The position numbers and the translations under genes are program-made. From Dokdonella fugitiva (GTDB lineage: Bacteria > Pseudomonadota > Gammaproteobacteria > Xanthomonadales > Rhodanobacteraceae), in the NCBI RefSeq assembly GCF_004342425.1, contig NZ_SLWQ01000009.1, positions 1 through 64,000 of the forward strand: a stretch of 64,000 bases of DNA, given 5' to 3'. The notes below the pieces were generated by a model that was not told the DNA's origin, did no database searches, and saw only the letters and a program-made list of their open reading frames with translations. Below are positions 50,901 to 58,150 of the stretch, piece after piece. The first letter of the stretch is position 1; every line of letters starts with the position of its first letter.

Positions 50901-52757
50901 GGCGACCGGGCTGAACGATTTGCCGATCCCGACCGGCGTGACGATGCCGATGCCGTAGGTGATCGCCGTCGCGTTGCTGCCCATGTTGGTGACGATGTTG
51001 CCGGCCGGGATGCGGTTGGTGTGGCTGCCGAGCGACGACGGCAGCATCGGGATGTAGACGGCCGTGTCGATCGTGCACATGCCCGGCGTGGTGCCGTCGC
51101 CGGGCGGCACGACGCCACCGGACATCGAGATCGTCGTGCCGCCGACCGGCGCGGTCACCGTGCCGCCGGCGCACGTCGTCGTCGCCGGGGGATCGGCCAC
51201 CGTGAAGCCGACGCCCATCGTGGTGAGGTCGTCGAGCAGCGACGTCACCGTGAGCGGCGAGCTCGCCGGATTGACGAGGCGGATGCTCATCGCATGGATC
51301 GTGCCGGGTGTGCCGATCAGCGAGCCCGCGTAGTACTCGTTGGCGATGACCTTGTTCGAGCCGAACAGCACCTGGTTCGGCGTGACGTTGAGGTTGGTGT
51401 TCACCGCGGGATGGCCGACGCCGCCGAAGCTGCCGGCCGGGATCGAATTGGTGAGATTGATCGCCGTCGTGCCGTTGTTGGTGCCGACGACGTCGACGCT
51501 GACCGTGCACGTAACCGAGCCGTTGGCGTTCTGCGCTACCGACGGCAACGCGCCACCCGCGAGTTGCAGGCTGCCCGCGCCGGGCGCGGCGGTGAGCGTG
51601 CCGCCGCAGGTCGTCGAGGCATTCGGCACCGGCGCGACCGTCATCGCGCCGGCGGCGATGTTCGGGAACGTGTCGGTGAGATCTATCGGCGAGAGCGGTG
51701 AGAAGTTGAGGTTGTGGATCGTCAGTGTCAGCGTCGACGTGCCGCCGCTGGTGATCGACGCGGGCAGGAATGCCTTGTCGACGCGCGACCCCGTCTGGAC
51801 GGCAATCGACGCATTGATGGCAGCCGCGTTCGAGATGCCCTGGTCGTCGGTGATCGTGCCGACAGGCATCGTGATGCCTGCGTTGGCGAAGAAATAGACA
51901 TTGGGCTGCGCGGCGATCATGTCGAACTTGATCGTGCAGTTGCCGTTGGCCGGGATCGTGCCGCCGCTGAGCGTTGCGGTACCGGCGGCCGCGTTGACCG
52001 AGACGGTGCCGCTGCCGCAGGTCGTGCTCGTGTTCGCCGGCGTCGCGAAGCCGAGCGTCGGCTGGGCGAGCGAGAACGTCAGGGCGGCGTTCGTGAGCGC
52101 AATCGTGTTCGCATTGTTGAGCGTGAGCGTCATCGACGCCGGCGGGCCGTTGCCCTTGAGGCGGCCGCCGAAGCCGGCCGGCCAGCTGATCGCGTAGCTG
52201 CCGGTGACCGGCTGCGGCGCGAGTACGGCGAGCGTCGCCGACGCCGCGGCGCCGTTGCTGCCTTGCGAACTCGTCACGCCGCCGGCGGGAATCGTGTTGG
52301 TGTAGCTGCCGAACGAGCTGCCGGTGACGGTCGCGGTGATCGCGCATGTGCCGCCGTTCGGCGGGATCGTGCCGCCGCCCAACACGATCGTACTGCCGCC
52401 CGCTGCTGCCGTCGCGGTGCCGCCGCACGTCGTCGCGACGTTGCTCGGCGAGGCCACGACGAGACCACCGGGCAGGGTGTCGGTCACGGCCGCTGCGGTC
52501 GCGGGCGAAGTTCCCGTGTTGCCGAGCGTGATCGTGATCGTCGACGTGCCGTTGACCGTCATCGACGGTGGCGAGAACGTCTTGTTCACCGTGACCGCGG
52601 CCTGCGCGGCGGACGCCGCGAGAAGCAAGACGGCGGCCAGCAGCGCAGCCAGTGGTTGATGGACGCTCCGCTGCCCGCGAACCGATGCGCGATCCCGCGA
52701 CGGTGCCATGGTGCCCCGGCGCGAACCGTCGTTCGCGCTGCCCTTTTCCTCGCCCAT
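44874..52757 (-). CDS. Giant DUF11-repeat surface protein with IPTL-CTERM-type sorting tail
   Basis: About 2627 residues from the ATG at 52757, which follows GGGGAAG with good spacing; in-frame ATGs at 52769 and 52709 and a far upstream start at 52907 are alternatives. After a long basic leader comes a signal sequence (LAALLAAVLLLAASAAQAAV). The body is about 19 Ig-like modules: six early ones (for example NKTFSPPSMTVNG, GKSFSPVAVNPGG) and thirteen DUF11 repeats of the KTxDxTTVTPGGTxTYTITV type. Four of these carry loops such as DANGNGIAEPGE, which resemble calcium-binding DxNxNGxxE loops. The C-terminus (IPTPIDSRW, a hydrophobic helix, then HARRKA) is an IPTL-CTERM variant, normally processed by exosortase H (XrtH). 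An extracellular or outer-surface stalk/adhesin is likely. The last codons are duplicated at 37337-37380. Confidence 0.88.
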   Translation of the reverse strand: MGEEKGSANDGSRRGTMAPSRDRASVRGQRSVHQPLAALLAAVLLLAASAAQAAVTVNKTFSPPSMTVNGTSTITITLGNTGTSPATAAAVTDTLPGGLVVASPSNVATTCGGTATAAAGGSTIVLGGGTIPPNGGTCAITATVTGSSFGSYTNTIPAGGVTSSQGSNGAAASATLAVLAPQPVTGSYAISWPAGFGGRLKGNGPPASMTLTLNNANTIALTNAALTFSLAQPTLGFATPANTSTTCGSGTVSVNAAAGTATLSGGTIPANGNCTIKFDMIAAQPNVYFFANAGITMPVGTITDDQGISNAAAINASIAVQTGSRVDKAFLPASITSGGTSTLTLTIHNLNFSPLSPIDLTDTFPNIAAGAMTVAPVPNASTTCGGTLTAAPGAGSLQLAGGALPSVAQNANGSVTCTVSVDVVGTNNGTTAINLTNSIPAGSFGGVGHPAVNTNLNVTPNQVLFGSNKVIANEYYAGSLIGTPGTIHAMSIRLVNPASSPLTVTSLLDDLTTMGVGFTVADPPATTTCAGGTVTAPVGGTTISMSGGVVPPGDGTTPGMCTIDTAVYIPMLPSSLGSHTNRIPAGNIVTNMGSNATAITYGIGIVTPVGIGKSFSPVAVNPGGMSTLTINLNRMVRGNATGVDPITNLSDTDVLPAGMIIDTPSGLVTTCDSGTVSAPAGGSTIAFSGIDLDAGENCTIKVNVRVPLGTPPGTLQNLIPAESATTNEGFTNSSRPTSAGAWGNGQAAANLTVASANVTLNKTFTPATVAVGATSQLAISFVNTNPGNIALNQAALTDALPLGMMVATPPAASFTGSGCAGTVSAVAGSTSVGLSNATISAGSTCSLKVNVVGTAAGNLINTIPAGALTSQQGVTNALPATATLQATGSADLSVTKTDGATDIATGTTTTYTVAVANAGPNNVIAATVADTPPAGMTFTGWTCNASPGASCGAASGTGAINDTININVGSTVTYTVTAQLAANFAGSSIANTATITPPGIVSDPAQANNAATDTDTVVPGVVLALTKTDGSTTYTPGGTATYTVTVGNTGAANATQVNVSDTLPNGVTLAGTVTCAPAGTATCGTVTGGAGQGSFGATNATIAGGAGNTLTFSAPVTFASSLAMNPLVNTVNATDVPSGATGSASDSDTLDASANVSIVKTGSTSIVPGGPISYTLTITNAGPSAANGATFNDPLPASLTGASATCGNATGGAVCPGVVSVTGNIVSGTIPTLPSGGSLVITINGTTSPATNAPLSNTATVAPPAGTNDPVPGNNTSTVTTSIKPLVRIDKSVDATTVIPGDVVTYTVGVTNTGPVDAIDTLVTDAMPNGIDTWSWTCVASGGATCPAASGTAALNETIPSLPPGGSVVYTIVATVSTTPPASINNTATATPPDGACAPANTPPPCSASASLPPVPQIGVSKTADTTTVTPGGTIHYTIVVSNTGVLAADGTTVDDPLPAGIASQAWTCSASGGATCTSASGTGAISDVITTFPAGGFVTYDVTATVAPSPPAIVSNTVTVAPVDADSVCTPGNTPGPCVATANVTSNPQVSITKTADTSVLMPGGSVTYTITVTNTGAADADGTTVEDPVPAGIASQAWTCAANAGAVCAASGNGAISDTLAAFPPGSFVTYTIVATIADDPPATITNTATANPPPGSLCTPGNTAAPCDAQVSGGAVPQLSVTKTSDTTGPLTPGGTVTYTITATNSGSADAAGTLVTDTLPPGIASATWTCSASGGAACPNASGTGSVNETIAAFPSGASLVYTIVATIDDDPTASTINNVASVMPPAGVCLPGNTAPPCTATVGNPVGPRIGIQKVADDPSYVAGGTLSWTVTVANYGTANADGTLVNDPLPAGIVSSAWTCIAATGAVCANTTGTGPINETVPTMPPGTSVVFIVTGTVATPAPTSITNIATATPTTGGTCVPGNTPPPCTSTVTTQSAAAVAISKSVADANGNGIAEPGETLDYTITLANPGGSDATAFGVTDALDPNTSFASADNGGAFAGGVVTWSNLTVPAGGNLVLHLAATVDSPLANGVARIANVAYETGATPPTCPPAGPQCAVLPTPGSVTLVKSVLDANGNGIAEPGEALSYSIVLSNSGGSDVAGYAVRDTLDANTVFVSADNGGTQSAGVVTWEDLVIPAGGSLELSVVATVVDTLPDGVDAIANVAYQTGATPPACPPAGPQCAVLPVPGAVTIAKSVADDSGNGLAEPGETLVYAITLSNTGTTDRTGYGVLDPLDPNLVFTSADHGGTFAGGIVSWSGLTVPAGGNLTLTLVATVANPLPPGVTQIGNFAYEAGGTPPLCGTTPMPANCAAIAVAPPGAITISKSVDDASNNGSVEPGESLTYTITLANSGGAVTGFGVTDPLDPNLVFVSADNGGVYAGNSVTWSNLAIPANGSLTLVVTVTAVDPIPDGVTLIRNVAYETGTTPADCGLTPTPASCAVIAVTPQAGMAQLLIQKSANTATTTPGGTVTYTVAVSNVGIAAATNTVITDPLPAGIGSFAWTCTATGGATCPNATGTGALAEIIATLPAGAGVTYTITAVLLMTPPASIVNVADASSSGTSVCAPSGSPPPCTSQATVTVTPVGPGQEPIPTPIDSRWMLLLMTLALVGAAAHARRKA

Positions 52758-52887
52758 GTGCTTCCCCATGTTGTTTCGGCAATACCGGACCGTCGCCGCT
52801 GCTCGCGAGCGGCGTGGGTCCAGCCCGGTGATTGCGTGTCGGACTGCGGCGCCATTCCGTCGCTTCCCAGCGACAGCGCCGATCTTT

Positions 52888-52917
52888 AATACTCCTATAC
52901 AACGCAAATTGAGTATT
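52888..52917 (-). promoter_or_regulatory. Inverted repeat in the AT-rich leader of the DUF11 gene
   Basis: AATACTC (52888-52894) and GAGTATT (52911-52917) form a perfect inverted repeat with a 16-nt spacer in the most AT-rich spot of this region, about 130 bp upstream of the start. On the minus strand TATAGG and TATTAA are possible -10 boxes. It may be promoter plus operator; no matching -35 box is convincing. Confidence 0.35.
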
Positions 52918-53361
52918 CATGAACGGCGAGGCAAGGAAGTGTGCGCACCGTCACATGGTTCGGCATCGCGTGATGCTTGAGGGATTTTCCCCCTTTCAAC
53001 GCATGGCGCGTCGCACCGATGCACGCGCCCGGACCGCGGTTTCAAACGGCGTGCGTGCGATGGGCGTGAGGGAATATCCGCGTTGACGCTGCGGCGTCGT
53101 CCTGCTTCGTCGCGTCGATGGGCATGCACGCCATGCCTCGTTCGCCACGCTCGCACGCCATTCCGCGCGGCGCATGAGACCCCGCTCCATGCCGCCGTGC
53201 GGATGACCCCTCATGTAGGCGCACCGTCGCGAACGTCGCGCATCGTTGCATCGCGACTGCGTTCCCGCTCCATGTACCCGCGCGGCACGCGATACCCTCT
53301 GCAGGAGCGCACCCTGTGCGCGACCGTCGCGCCCCGGTGCATCGAGACGCTGGGGGATGGG
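52918..53361. other. Intergenic region with no supportable gene
   Basis: The region separates the small DUF2188 gene (stop at 53362) from the DUF11 gene. Frames on both strands are Arg/His/Ala-rich shadows. A GTG frame overlapping the DUF2188 stop (53365 down to 53042) has no protein-like composition. No hairpin terminator was found. Confidence 0.4.
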
Positions 53362-53622
53362 TCACGCCGAGCGGCGCAGGCGCTCCGGTTCGTACCGGTG
53401 CTCGGCCTCGATCGAACCGTCCTCACCGTGCAGCACGACCTGGACATCCCGTCCGTCTTCGTGCATGCGCGTCGCGCGCATGTGGGCTGCGGTTTGTGCC
53501 TCGTCCTTCGTCGCGAACGCGCCGATCGAATGCTGGCCTGCTTCTTCCACATGCCATCGTCCGTCGCCGCGATGCACGACGTGCATGGCGTAGCGGAGCG
53601 CGAGTGGATCATCGGTACGCAC
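53362..53622 (-). CDS. DUF2188-type small protein
   Basis: 86 residues from a GTG at 53622, which is 3 bp after the stop of the upstream 103-residue gene; an internal ATG at 53586 is the alternative. The start YAMHVVHRGDGRWHVEE aligns with two other small proteins in this window (61411-61674 and 61659-61898, with MHVAQREDDGLWHIE and MHLVHRINDGRWHLQ), and the middle (FATKDEAQTAAHMRATRM) and end (VVLHGEDGSIEAEHRY) align as well. This is the DUF2188 pattern: a short beta hairpin, a helix with a regularly spaced DEA segment, then a beta strand with DGxI. Biochemical function is unknown. The paralogue match favours the GTG start, because it keeps the residues before MHVV. Confidence 0.7.
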   Translation of the reverse strand: MRTDDPLALRYAMHVVHRGDGRWHVEEAGQHSIGAFATKDEAQTAAHMRATRMHEDGRDVQVVLHGEDGSIEAEHRYEPERLRRSA

Positions 53623-53625
53623 GGC

Positions 53626-53937
53626 TCACGCTTCTTTCGTGGCCGGACGCCGGGCGAGTTCGAGATAGGCCGCGCCGGCGACAATGCGGAAGGTGCGGAA
53701 TCCGCAACCCGCGAGTTCATCGACGACGGTGCGCGCGACGTGGGTGGCGTGCGCCGCACCGAGGCCGAAGTCGACGTGGATGTCGATCCACACGAAGCCT
53801 TTCGGCGCCGTGGAGGCGCGTTCGAAGCGGAAGCTCGGCGTCGCGCGCGGAAGCGTACGGACGATGGGCTCATCGTCTTCGATTTCCACTGTGGCGACGA
53901 CGGTCCAACTGCCGTTGGAGCCGCACAGGTTGCTCAT
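53626..53937 (-). CDS. Small protein of unknown function paired with a DUF2188 gene
   Basis: 103 residues, ATG at 53937 (weak GGGAACC box). Sequence: SWTVVATVEIEDDEPIVRTL, a central WIDIHVDFGLGAA segment, and a C-terminal TVVDELAGCGFRTFRIVAG. The composition suggests a small alternating beta/alpha fold with no signal peptide or membrane segment. I do not recognise the family. It ends 3 bp before the GTG of the DUF2188 gene, so the two are almost certainly co-transcribed. Upstream (53938-54219) there is no gene; a promoter must lie there, but none stands out. Confidence 0.6.
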   Translation of the reverse strand: MSNLCGSNGSWTVVATVEIEDDEPIVRTLPRATPSFRFERASTAPKGFVWIDIHVDFGLGAAHATHVARTVVDELAGCGFRTFRIVAGAAYLELARRPATKEA

Positions 53938-54219
53938 GATGGTTCCCGTAGGCCCGCTGGATCAGATCGGGCTGGAATAGCGGCTACCGGGGAACGAGCT
54001 GACTGTCTTAGCTCATCGTGCGCGCTGGGACCCGTGATCGGGGACGTCCCATCGCTTCGCACCGAGGCAGGAAGTGGCGACCATCATACGCGCGGTGCGT
54101 GAAGAAAGTGTAACCGGCATATTTCGTGGGTACGGCCGCGTCCCGCGAGCACCGCGAGCCACGGCCATTCGCCCACCGCCTCACGTGCGCATAACCGGCG
54201 GCGAGCACCCTGCCGGGCG

Positions 54220-56301
54220 TCAGGTCGACAAACCTGCGTCGCCTTCCACGACGACCTGCCGCATCAGCGGCCTCTCACCCGCTTTCCACAGCGGCACCTC
54301 GTGGCGAACGCGATAGCGCAGCGGCCCGCCGTCGGGACTCTTGCTCCGCTCGACCGGCCGCGGCACGCAGACGAACTCGGTCACAAGCACAGCCGCATCG
54401 ACGCGCACGGTGGCATAGCCGTGGCCGGCCATGTCGACGAAGGTGAGGTGCGGCGCGAGTTCGGGATTGCGCACGGCGCGTGCCTTCTCGAGGTCGCCAC
54501 CCTTCGCGTATTCCAGCGCCGAACGCACGCCGTGACGAAGCGTGAGATTGACGGTGTGTTGCGATGGCCCTCCGTCCGGGTTGGCGATGTAGATGGGACG
54601 CAGCGGGTTGTCGGGCTTGAGGTTGTGCTCGTTCGCTTCGGCCATGCCCGGCGAGCAGAGCGAGCCGCCGACGAAGGTGACGCCGACAGGCTCGAATGCA
54701 GCGGGTGGCAACGCCTTCGCGGCGTAGCCGGCCCAGAAGCTGTGGCGATCACCGGAGACGATCGCGAAACCCGTGAGGCCCGCGTCGCGCACGGTATCGA
54801 AAATCTCCGCACGCTCGTGGTACGTGCCACCCCAGTCGCTCGCGGCCATGAGGCCGTAACCCGCGCCCTTCCACGGTCCCAGCTCGGCGGGAAGATTTTG
54901 TGGGTCGACGCGCCAATCCGGCGTGCCGAGCGAATTGCCCCAGATCTTCCAGGTCGCACTCGCGTTGCGCAGGCTCTCGAGGAACCACGCCTTCTGCTTC
55001 GCGCCGAGGATCGTCTGCGGCGCTTCCTTCGCGCGGTAGTTGGCGACGCTCTTGTCGCCGAGGGACAACCGTGCGGGCGGATGGCCGTCGGCATACGCGC
55101 GGCCCGCGTCGAGCTGCGCCCACAGTTCCTCGGGGACGAAACCGAGCTTGTCGTCCTCGAACAGCGGGTTGATCTCGTCGTGGTTGCCGGGATCGCGCGA
55201 GCGGAAGCTGTGCTGGTCGGTGAGGAAGAGGTCGATGTGCCGGCCCCAGCGCAGGGCGCGATACGCGATGAGGCTGTCGACCGCGGCGCGGTTGTTGGCT
55301 TCCGTGCCGAGGCCGTCGTCGTCGAACTCCGTCACCGGGGTGTCGACCACGCGAGGTGCATCGAACGCGTCGAGCGACGAGCCCGGCGGCAACACGCGCG
55401 CCGGCTGGTATTCGAACCACGCCTGGTTCGCGGCGACCTTGAGCGTCTGTGCCGGCACCCAGCCTTCCGTACCGGGGAATTCCTGGATCGACTGCCAGCC
55501 CTGCCAGGAGAATTCGTGGTTGTCCCAGATCGCGACGAACGGCCAGCGCGCGCGTGCGTCCTGCAGGTCCGGTTCCTGCAGGTAGGCGTGGTAGGCGACG
55601 CGATAGTCCTCGAGCGAGTCCGGCACCCAGAAGCGGTTCCTGGCGACCGGCTTGCCTTTCGGATACTTGATCGGGAACGTGATGAGGCGATCGTAGCGGT
55701 GGCCATCCTTGACCTGGTCCGGATACTGCACGACTTCGTAGATGAAGTCGCCGAGATGCAGCACGAAACCGATACGCTCGTCCGGCGCGGCGCGCTCGTC
55801 CTCGAAGATCATGCGCCGGTACGCGTTGAGGTAGCCTTCGCACACATCCTGGCAACTGACGAAGGCGAAGCGCGCCGGCCGCGCATCGTCCGGATGCGGC
55901 GCGGTGATCGTGCGGCCGATGCGGCTGCCGGCGCCATCCTCGTCGACGAAGCGGTACCAGTATTCGCGCGCCGGCTGCAGGTGGGCGACGAGCACGCGGC
56001 AGGTCCAGTCGGACGCGACCTGCACGCGCGCGGTGGCCTTCGCGATCACGCGCGTGAATTCGGGATCCTCCGCGACTTCGACACGCAAGGTCGCGCTGTC
56101 ACGTCCGTCCGCATACGGGCGCCTCGTCCATAACAACACGCTGTTGTCGTCCGGATCGCCCGACGCGACGCCTTGCGGATACAGGTCGCGCCGCTCGCGC
56201 CATCCGCTCGACGACGGCCGCACCGGCGTGCAACCCCAGGCGAGCGCAGCGCCGAGCGCGACCGAGAGCTTCAGGAAATGTCGACGGTCCATGGTTGGCA
56301 T
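54220..56301 (-). CDS. phoD: PhoD-type alkaline phosphatase/phosphodiesterase, Tat-exported
   Basis: 693 residues from the ATG at 56301, preceded by GGGAGGG; the frame extends upstream to 56457 but that part is not protein-like. The N-terminus MPTMDRRHFLKL has a twin-arginine motif (RRHFLK), a hydrophobic stretch and a Cys near residue 24, so Tat export is expected, possibly as a lipoprotein. An N-terminal PhoD_N/Ig-like domain (GVASGDPDDNSVLLWTRRP) precedes the metallophosphatase core: FVSCQD, HLGDFIYE, WDNHEF, DQHSFRSRD and GDRHSFWAGY are the metal-binding blocks. PhoD enzymes hydrolyse phosphomono- and diesters outside the inner membrane using Ca/Fe. The gene is monocistronic; there is no recognisable Pho box in the leader. 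Confidence 0.93.
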   Translation of the reverse strand: MPTMDRRHFLKLSVALGAALAWGCTPVRPSSSGWRERRDLYPQGVASGDPDDNSVLLWTRRPYADGRDSATLRVEVAEDPEFTRVIAKATARVQVASDWTCRVLVAHLQPAREYWYRFVDEDGAGSRIGRTITAPHPDDARPARFAFVSCQDVCEGYLNAYRRMIFEDERAAPDERIGFVLHLGDFIYEVVQYPDQVKDGHRYDRLITFPIKYPKGKPVARNRFWVPDSLEDYRVAYHAYLQEPDLQDARARWPFVAIWDNHEFSWQGWQSIQEFPGTEGWVPAQTLKVAANQAWFEYQPARVLPPGSSLDAFDAPRVVDTPVTEFDDDGLGTEANNRAAVDSLIAYRALRWGRHIDLFLTDQHSFRSRDPGNHDEINPLFEDDKLGFVPEELWAQLDAGRAYADGHPPARLSLGDKSVANYRAKEAPQTILGAKQKAWFLESLRNASATWKIWGNSLGTPDWRVDPQNLPAELGPWKGAGYGLMAASDWGGTYHERAEIFDTVRDAGLTGFAIVSGDRHSFWAGYAAKALPPAAFEPVGVTFVGGSLCSPGMAEANEHNLKPDNPLRPIYIANPDGGPSQHTVNLTLRHGVRSALEYAKGGDLEKARAVRNPELAPHLTFVDMAGHGYATVRVDAAVLVTEFVCVPRPVERSKSPDGGPLRYRVRHEVPLWKAGERPLMRQVVVEGDAGLST

Positions 56302-56950
56302 GTCGCCCTCCCGCAACGGATCGCGATGTCGATGCGCGGGAAAACTAGATCCGATCTCGTGCGGCGGAGCGTGCCAGAAGTACTCCCTTCCCATTCCGCA
56401 TGGACTTGGATTGTCCTGCCGGAAACCGATCCCTGCATCCAGTGCGCCGCCACGCATTGCATGAGATAAGGGTCGTCCGCGAACTCCCTGCGTGCCGTAT
56501 CGTTCCTGCGGGAAACAGGAGCATCGCTGGCGTTCCTGCCAGGCATGGGTCGCGCGCCCAACCGGCGCACGTCGCCTCGCGTCGCCAACGACGGAGCAGC
56601 GCGCCCCGTCATGCAGGGCTGCAACGAGGAGCGACCGCAGGGGGCCCTGGGCGGCTGACGCCGGCTGCGCATGCGAGCCGTTGCGGCGAAAGCCGCTACG
56701 ATCGAACTCCGGACCCGACCGCTACGCAGGACGTCGCCTTCTTCGTATGCCGGTCGGCCAGTTCGAGCGCGAAGCCCTCCGCATTGCGGAGCACGCGCAG
56801 CGTCCCGACGCACCGGTCCCTCCACCGGCGCGTACCGTTCCAGGTTTCGCCACTCTTCCCGCGCTGTATCGCATGCACGGGCGCGTGGGACACGCCCGCC
56901 TGTGCCGCCTCCTTCCGTTCGTCGATCCAGGCACGCGGAGGATGCGAAAA
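56302..56950. other. Divergent intergenic region between phoD and the patatin operon
   Basis: The region should hold the promoters of the leftward phosphatase gene and the rightward membrane-protein/patatin pair. A plus-strand frame continues upstream of 56951 (possible start at 56747), but the encoded sequence is Arg/Pro/His-rich and not convincing. No clear -10/-35 pair, hairpin or repeat was found. Confidence 0.4.
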
Positions 56951-58150
56951 ATGGACGAACGCCTCGAGCGGCTTTCCGGGCTTCCTTTGTACCCGGCGCG
57001 ACTGGCCAAGTACCTGGCCGAAGCCCATGCGGCATTGCCGCGCCCCTCCCATCCCATCTACGCAACGCGGATGCTCGCCGCGCTGACGCTGCTCGCGGAT
57101 CTGGCGGCGTTCATTGCGGGCAGCCCCTTGCGGGTCGTGATCGTTTGCGTTTGTACCTTCGCGGCGCTGCGGCTTGCACGCTCGTCCTGGGACCTCCCGC
57201 CGGGGCCGTGGTGGTCGTGGGAGCTGCTGATCGGCTTCGACCCCACGCTGGTCGTGATGGCCGCGGCCGTCGCCATCCTCGTGCCGCTGCTGCTCGCCGC
57301 CATCTGCGTGGGCAGCGGGCGACTTCTCCATGCTGCGTTGAATGGCCAAAGCGCGTCGATGCCGCGTGCGCGGACCCTGGTCGCGGCGGCATTGATCGCC
57401 ACATTGGCCGTGCTCGCTTCCTGCAACCGGAACGCGCCCAGCGATGTCGCCTCCGATTGCGGCAACATGCTGAGCCCGTCTGCGTTGGGCACCTCGTGGT
57501 GGCGGCTCGACTGTTCGCCGGCTGCACCTACGGCCTGCCGGGTGATGCAGGGCCGTGAAGCGATGGCCATCGAGCCCGGCCATCGACTGATCGTCTCCAC
57601 GGACCAGGTGCGACGCATCGATTTCATGCCGGCACTGCAGCACTGCGCAGCCGAGGTGGTGCTCGCTGGCGAAAGCGTCGCGGCCGCGCCAATCCAGCCC
57701 GTGGCGATCAAGGTCGATCCCATCCGCCTCGAGCCCGTGTCGGTCAATGGCGCGGTGTCGATGGACGCCGCGACGCGCGACGCATTCACGCACTTCACGG
57801 CCGCGATGCACGACCTGTCGGCGCGGCTGCGCGACCTGCGCTCCGCCAGGCTCGAGGTTGGCGGGCGGGTCGAAGCCGTCGTTCCCGAAGGGATCAAGGC
57901 GACGCTGCAGGTGCCGCAGCTGCAGCGCGCCGTCGACGGGTTCGGCCACTTCGTCGACGAATACATGCGCGCCAACAGGCGTTCCGAGCGCGCGCTGCAG
58001 GTCCAGGACGTGTGCATCACGACGCGCAAGGCACGCAAGGCGGTGGACCGCGCCAGGCTGTTCCTGCACAGCGATCCCGACTGCCTCGCCGCCTTGCGCC
58101 TGCATGACGCCGACTCCGCGAAGGACGTACGCCTGGGAGCGTCGCCATGA
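56951..58150 (+). CDS. Four-helix membrane protein with a periplasmic or cytoplasmic C-terminal domain
   Basis: 399 residues from the ATG at 56951, which has GGAGG 9 nt upstream; starts at 56942 and 56747 are possible in frame. The short cytoplasmic-looking head (LERLSGLPLYPARLAKYLAE) is followed by hydrophobic segments at about 41-57, 60-76, 98-120 and 143-158, then a soluble domain of about 240 residues with Cys pairs and an amphipathic helical stretch (FTHFTAAMHDLSARLRDLRS). I do not recognise a family. Its stop codon overlaps the next start as ATGA (58147-58150), so it is translationally coupled to the patatin-like lipase and may act as its membrane partner or regulator. The pairing is seen directly; the partnership is inferred. 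Confidence 0.65.
   Translation: MDERLERLSGLPLYPARLAKYLAEAHAALPRPSHPIYATRMLAALTLLADLAAFIAGSPLRVVIVCVCTFAALRLARSSWDLPPGPWWSWELLIGFDPTLVVMAAAVAILVPLLLAAICVGSGRLLHAALNGQSASMPRARTLVAAALIATLAVLASCNRNAPSDVASDCGNMLSPSALGTSWWRLDCSPAAPTACRVMQGREAMAIEPGHRLIVSTDQVRRIDFMPALQHCAAEVVLAGESVAAAPIQPVAIKVDPIRLEPVSVNGAVSMDAATRDAFTHFTAAMHDLSARLRDLRSARLEVGGRVEAVVPEGIKATLQVPQLQRAVDGFGHFVDEYMRANRRSERALQVQDVCITTRKARKAVDRARLFLHSDPDCLAALRLHDADSAKDVRLGASP

Noticed and set aside
44874..52757. CRISPR-like or tandem DNA repeats within the DUF11 gene
   Set aside because: The periodicity is protein-level (Ig-like modules of about 120 residues) with diverged DNA, not short identical repeats with spacers.
53042..53365. A 107-codon GTG frame overlapping the DUF2188 stop
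   Set aside because: Composition is Arg/Ala/His/Met-rich without structure, and there is no ribosome-binding site.
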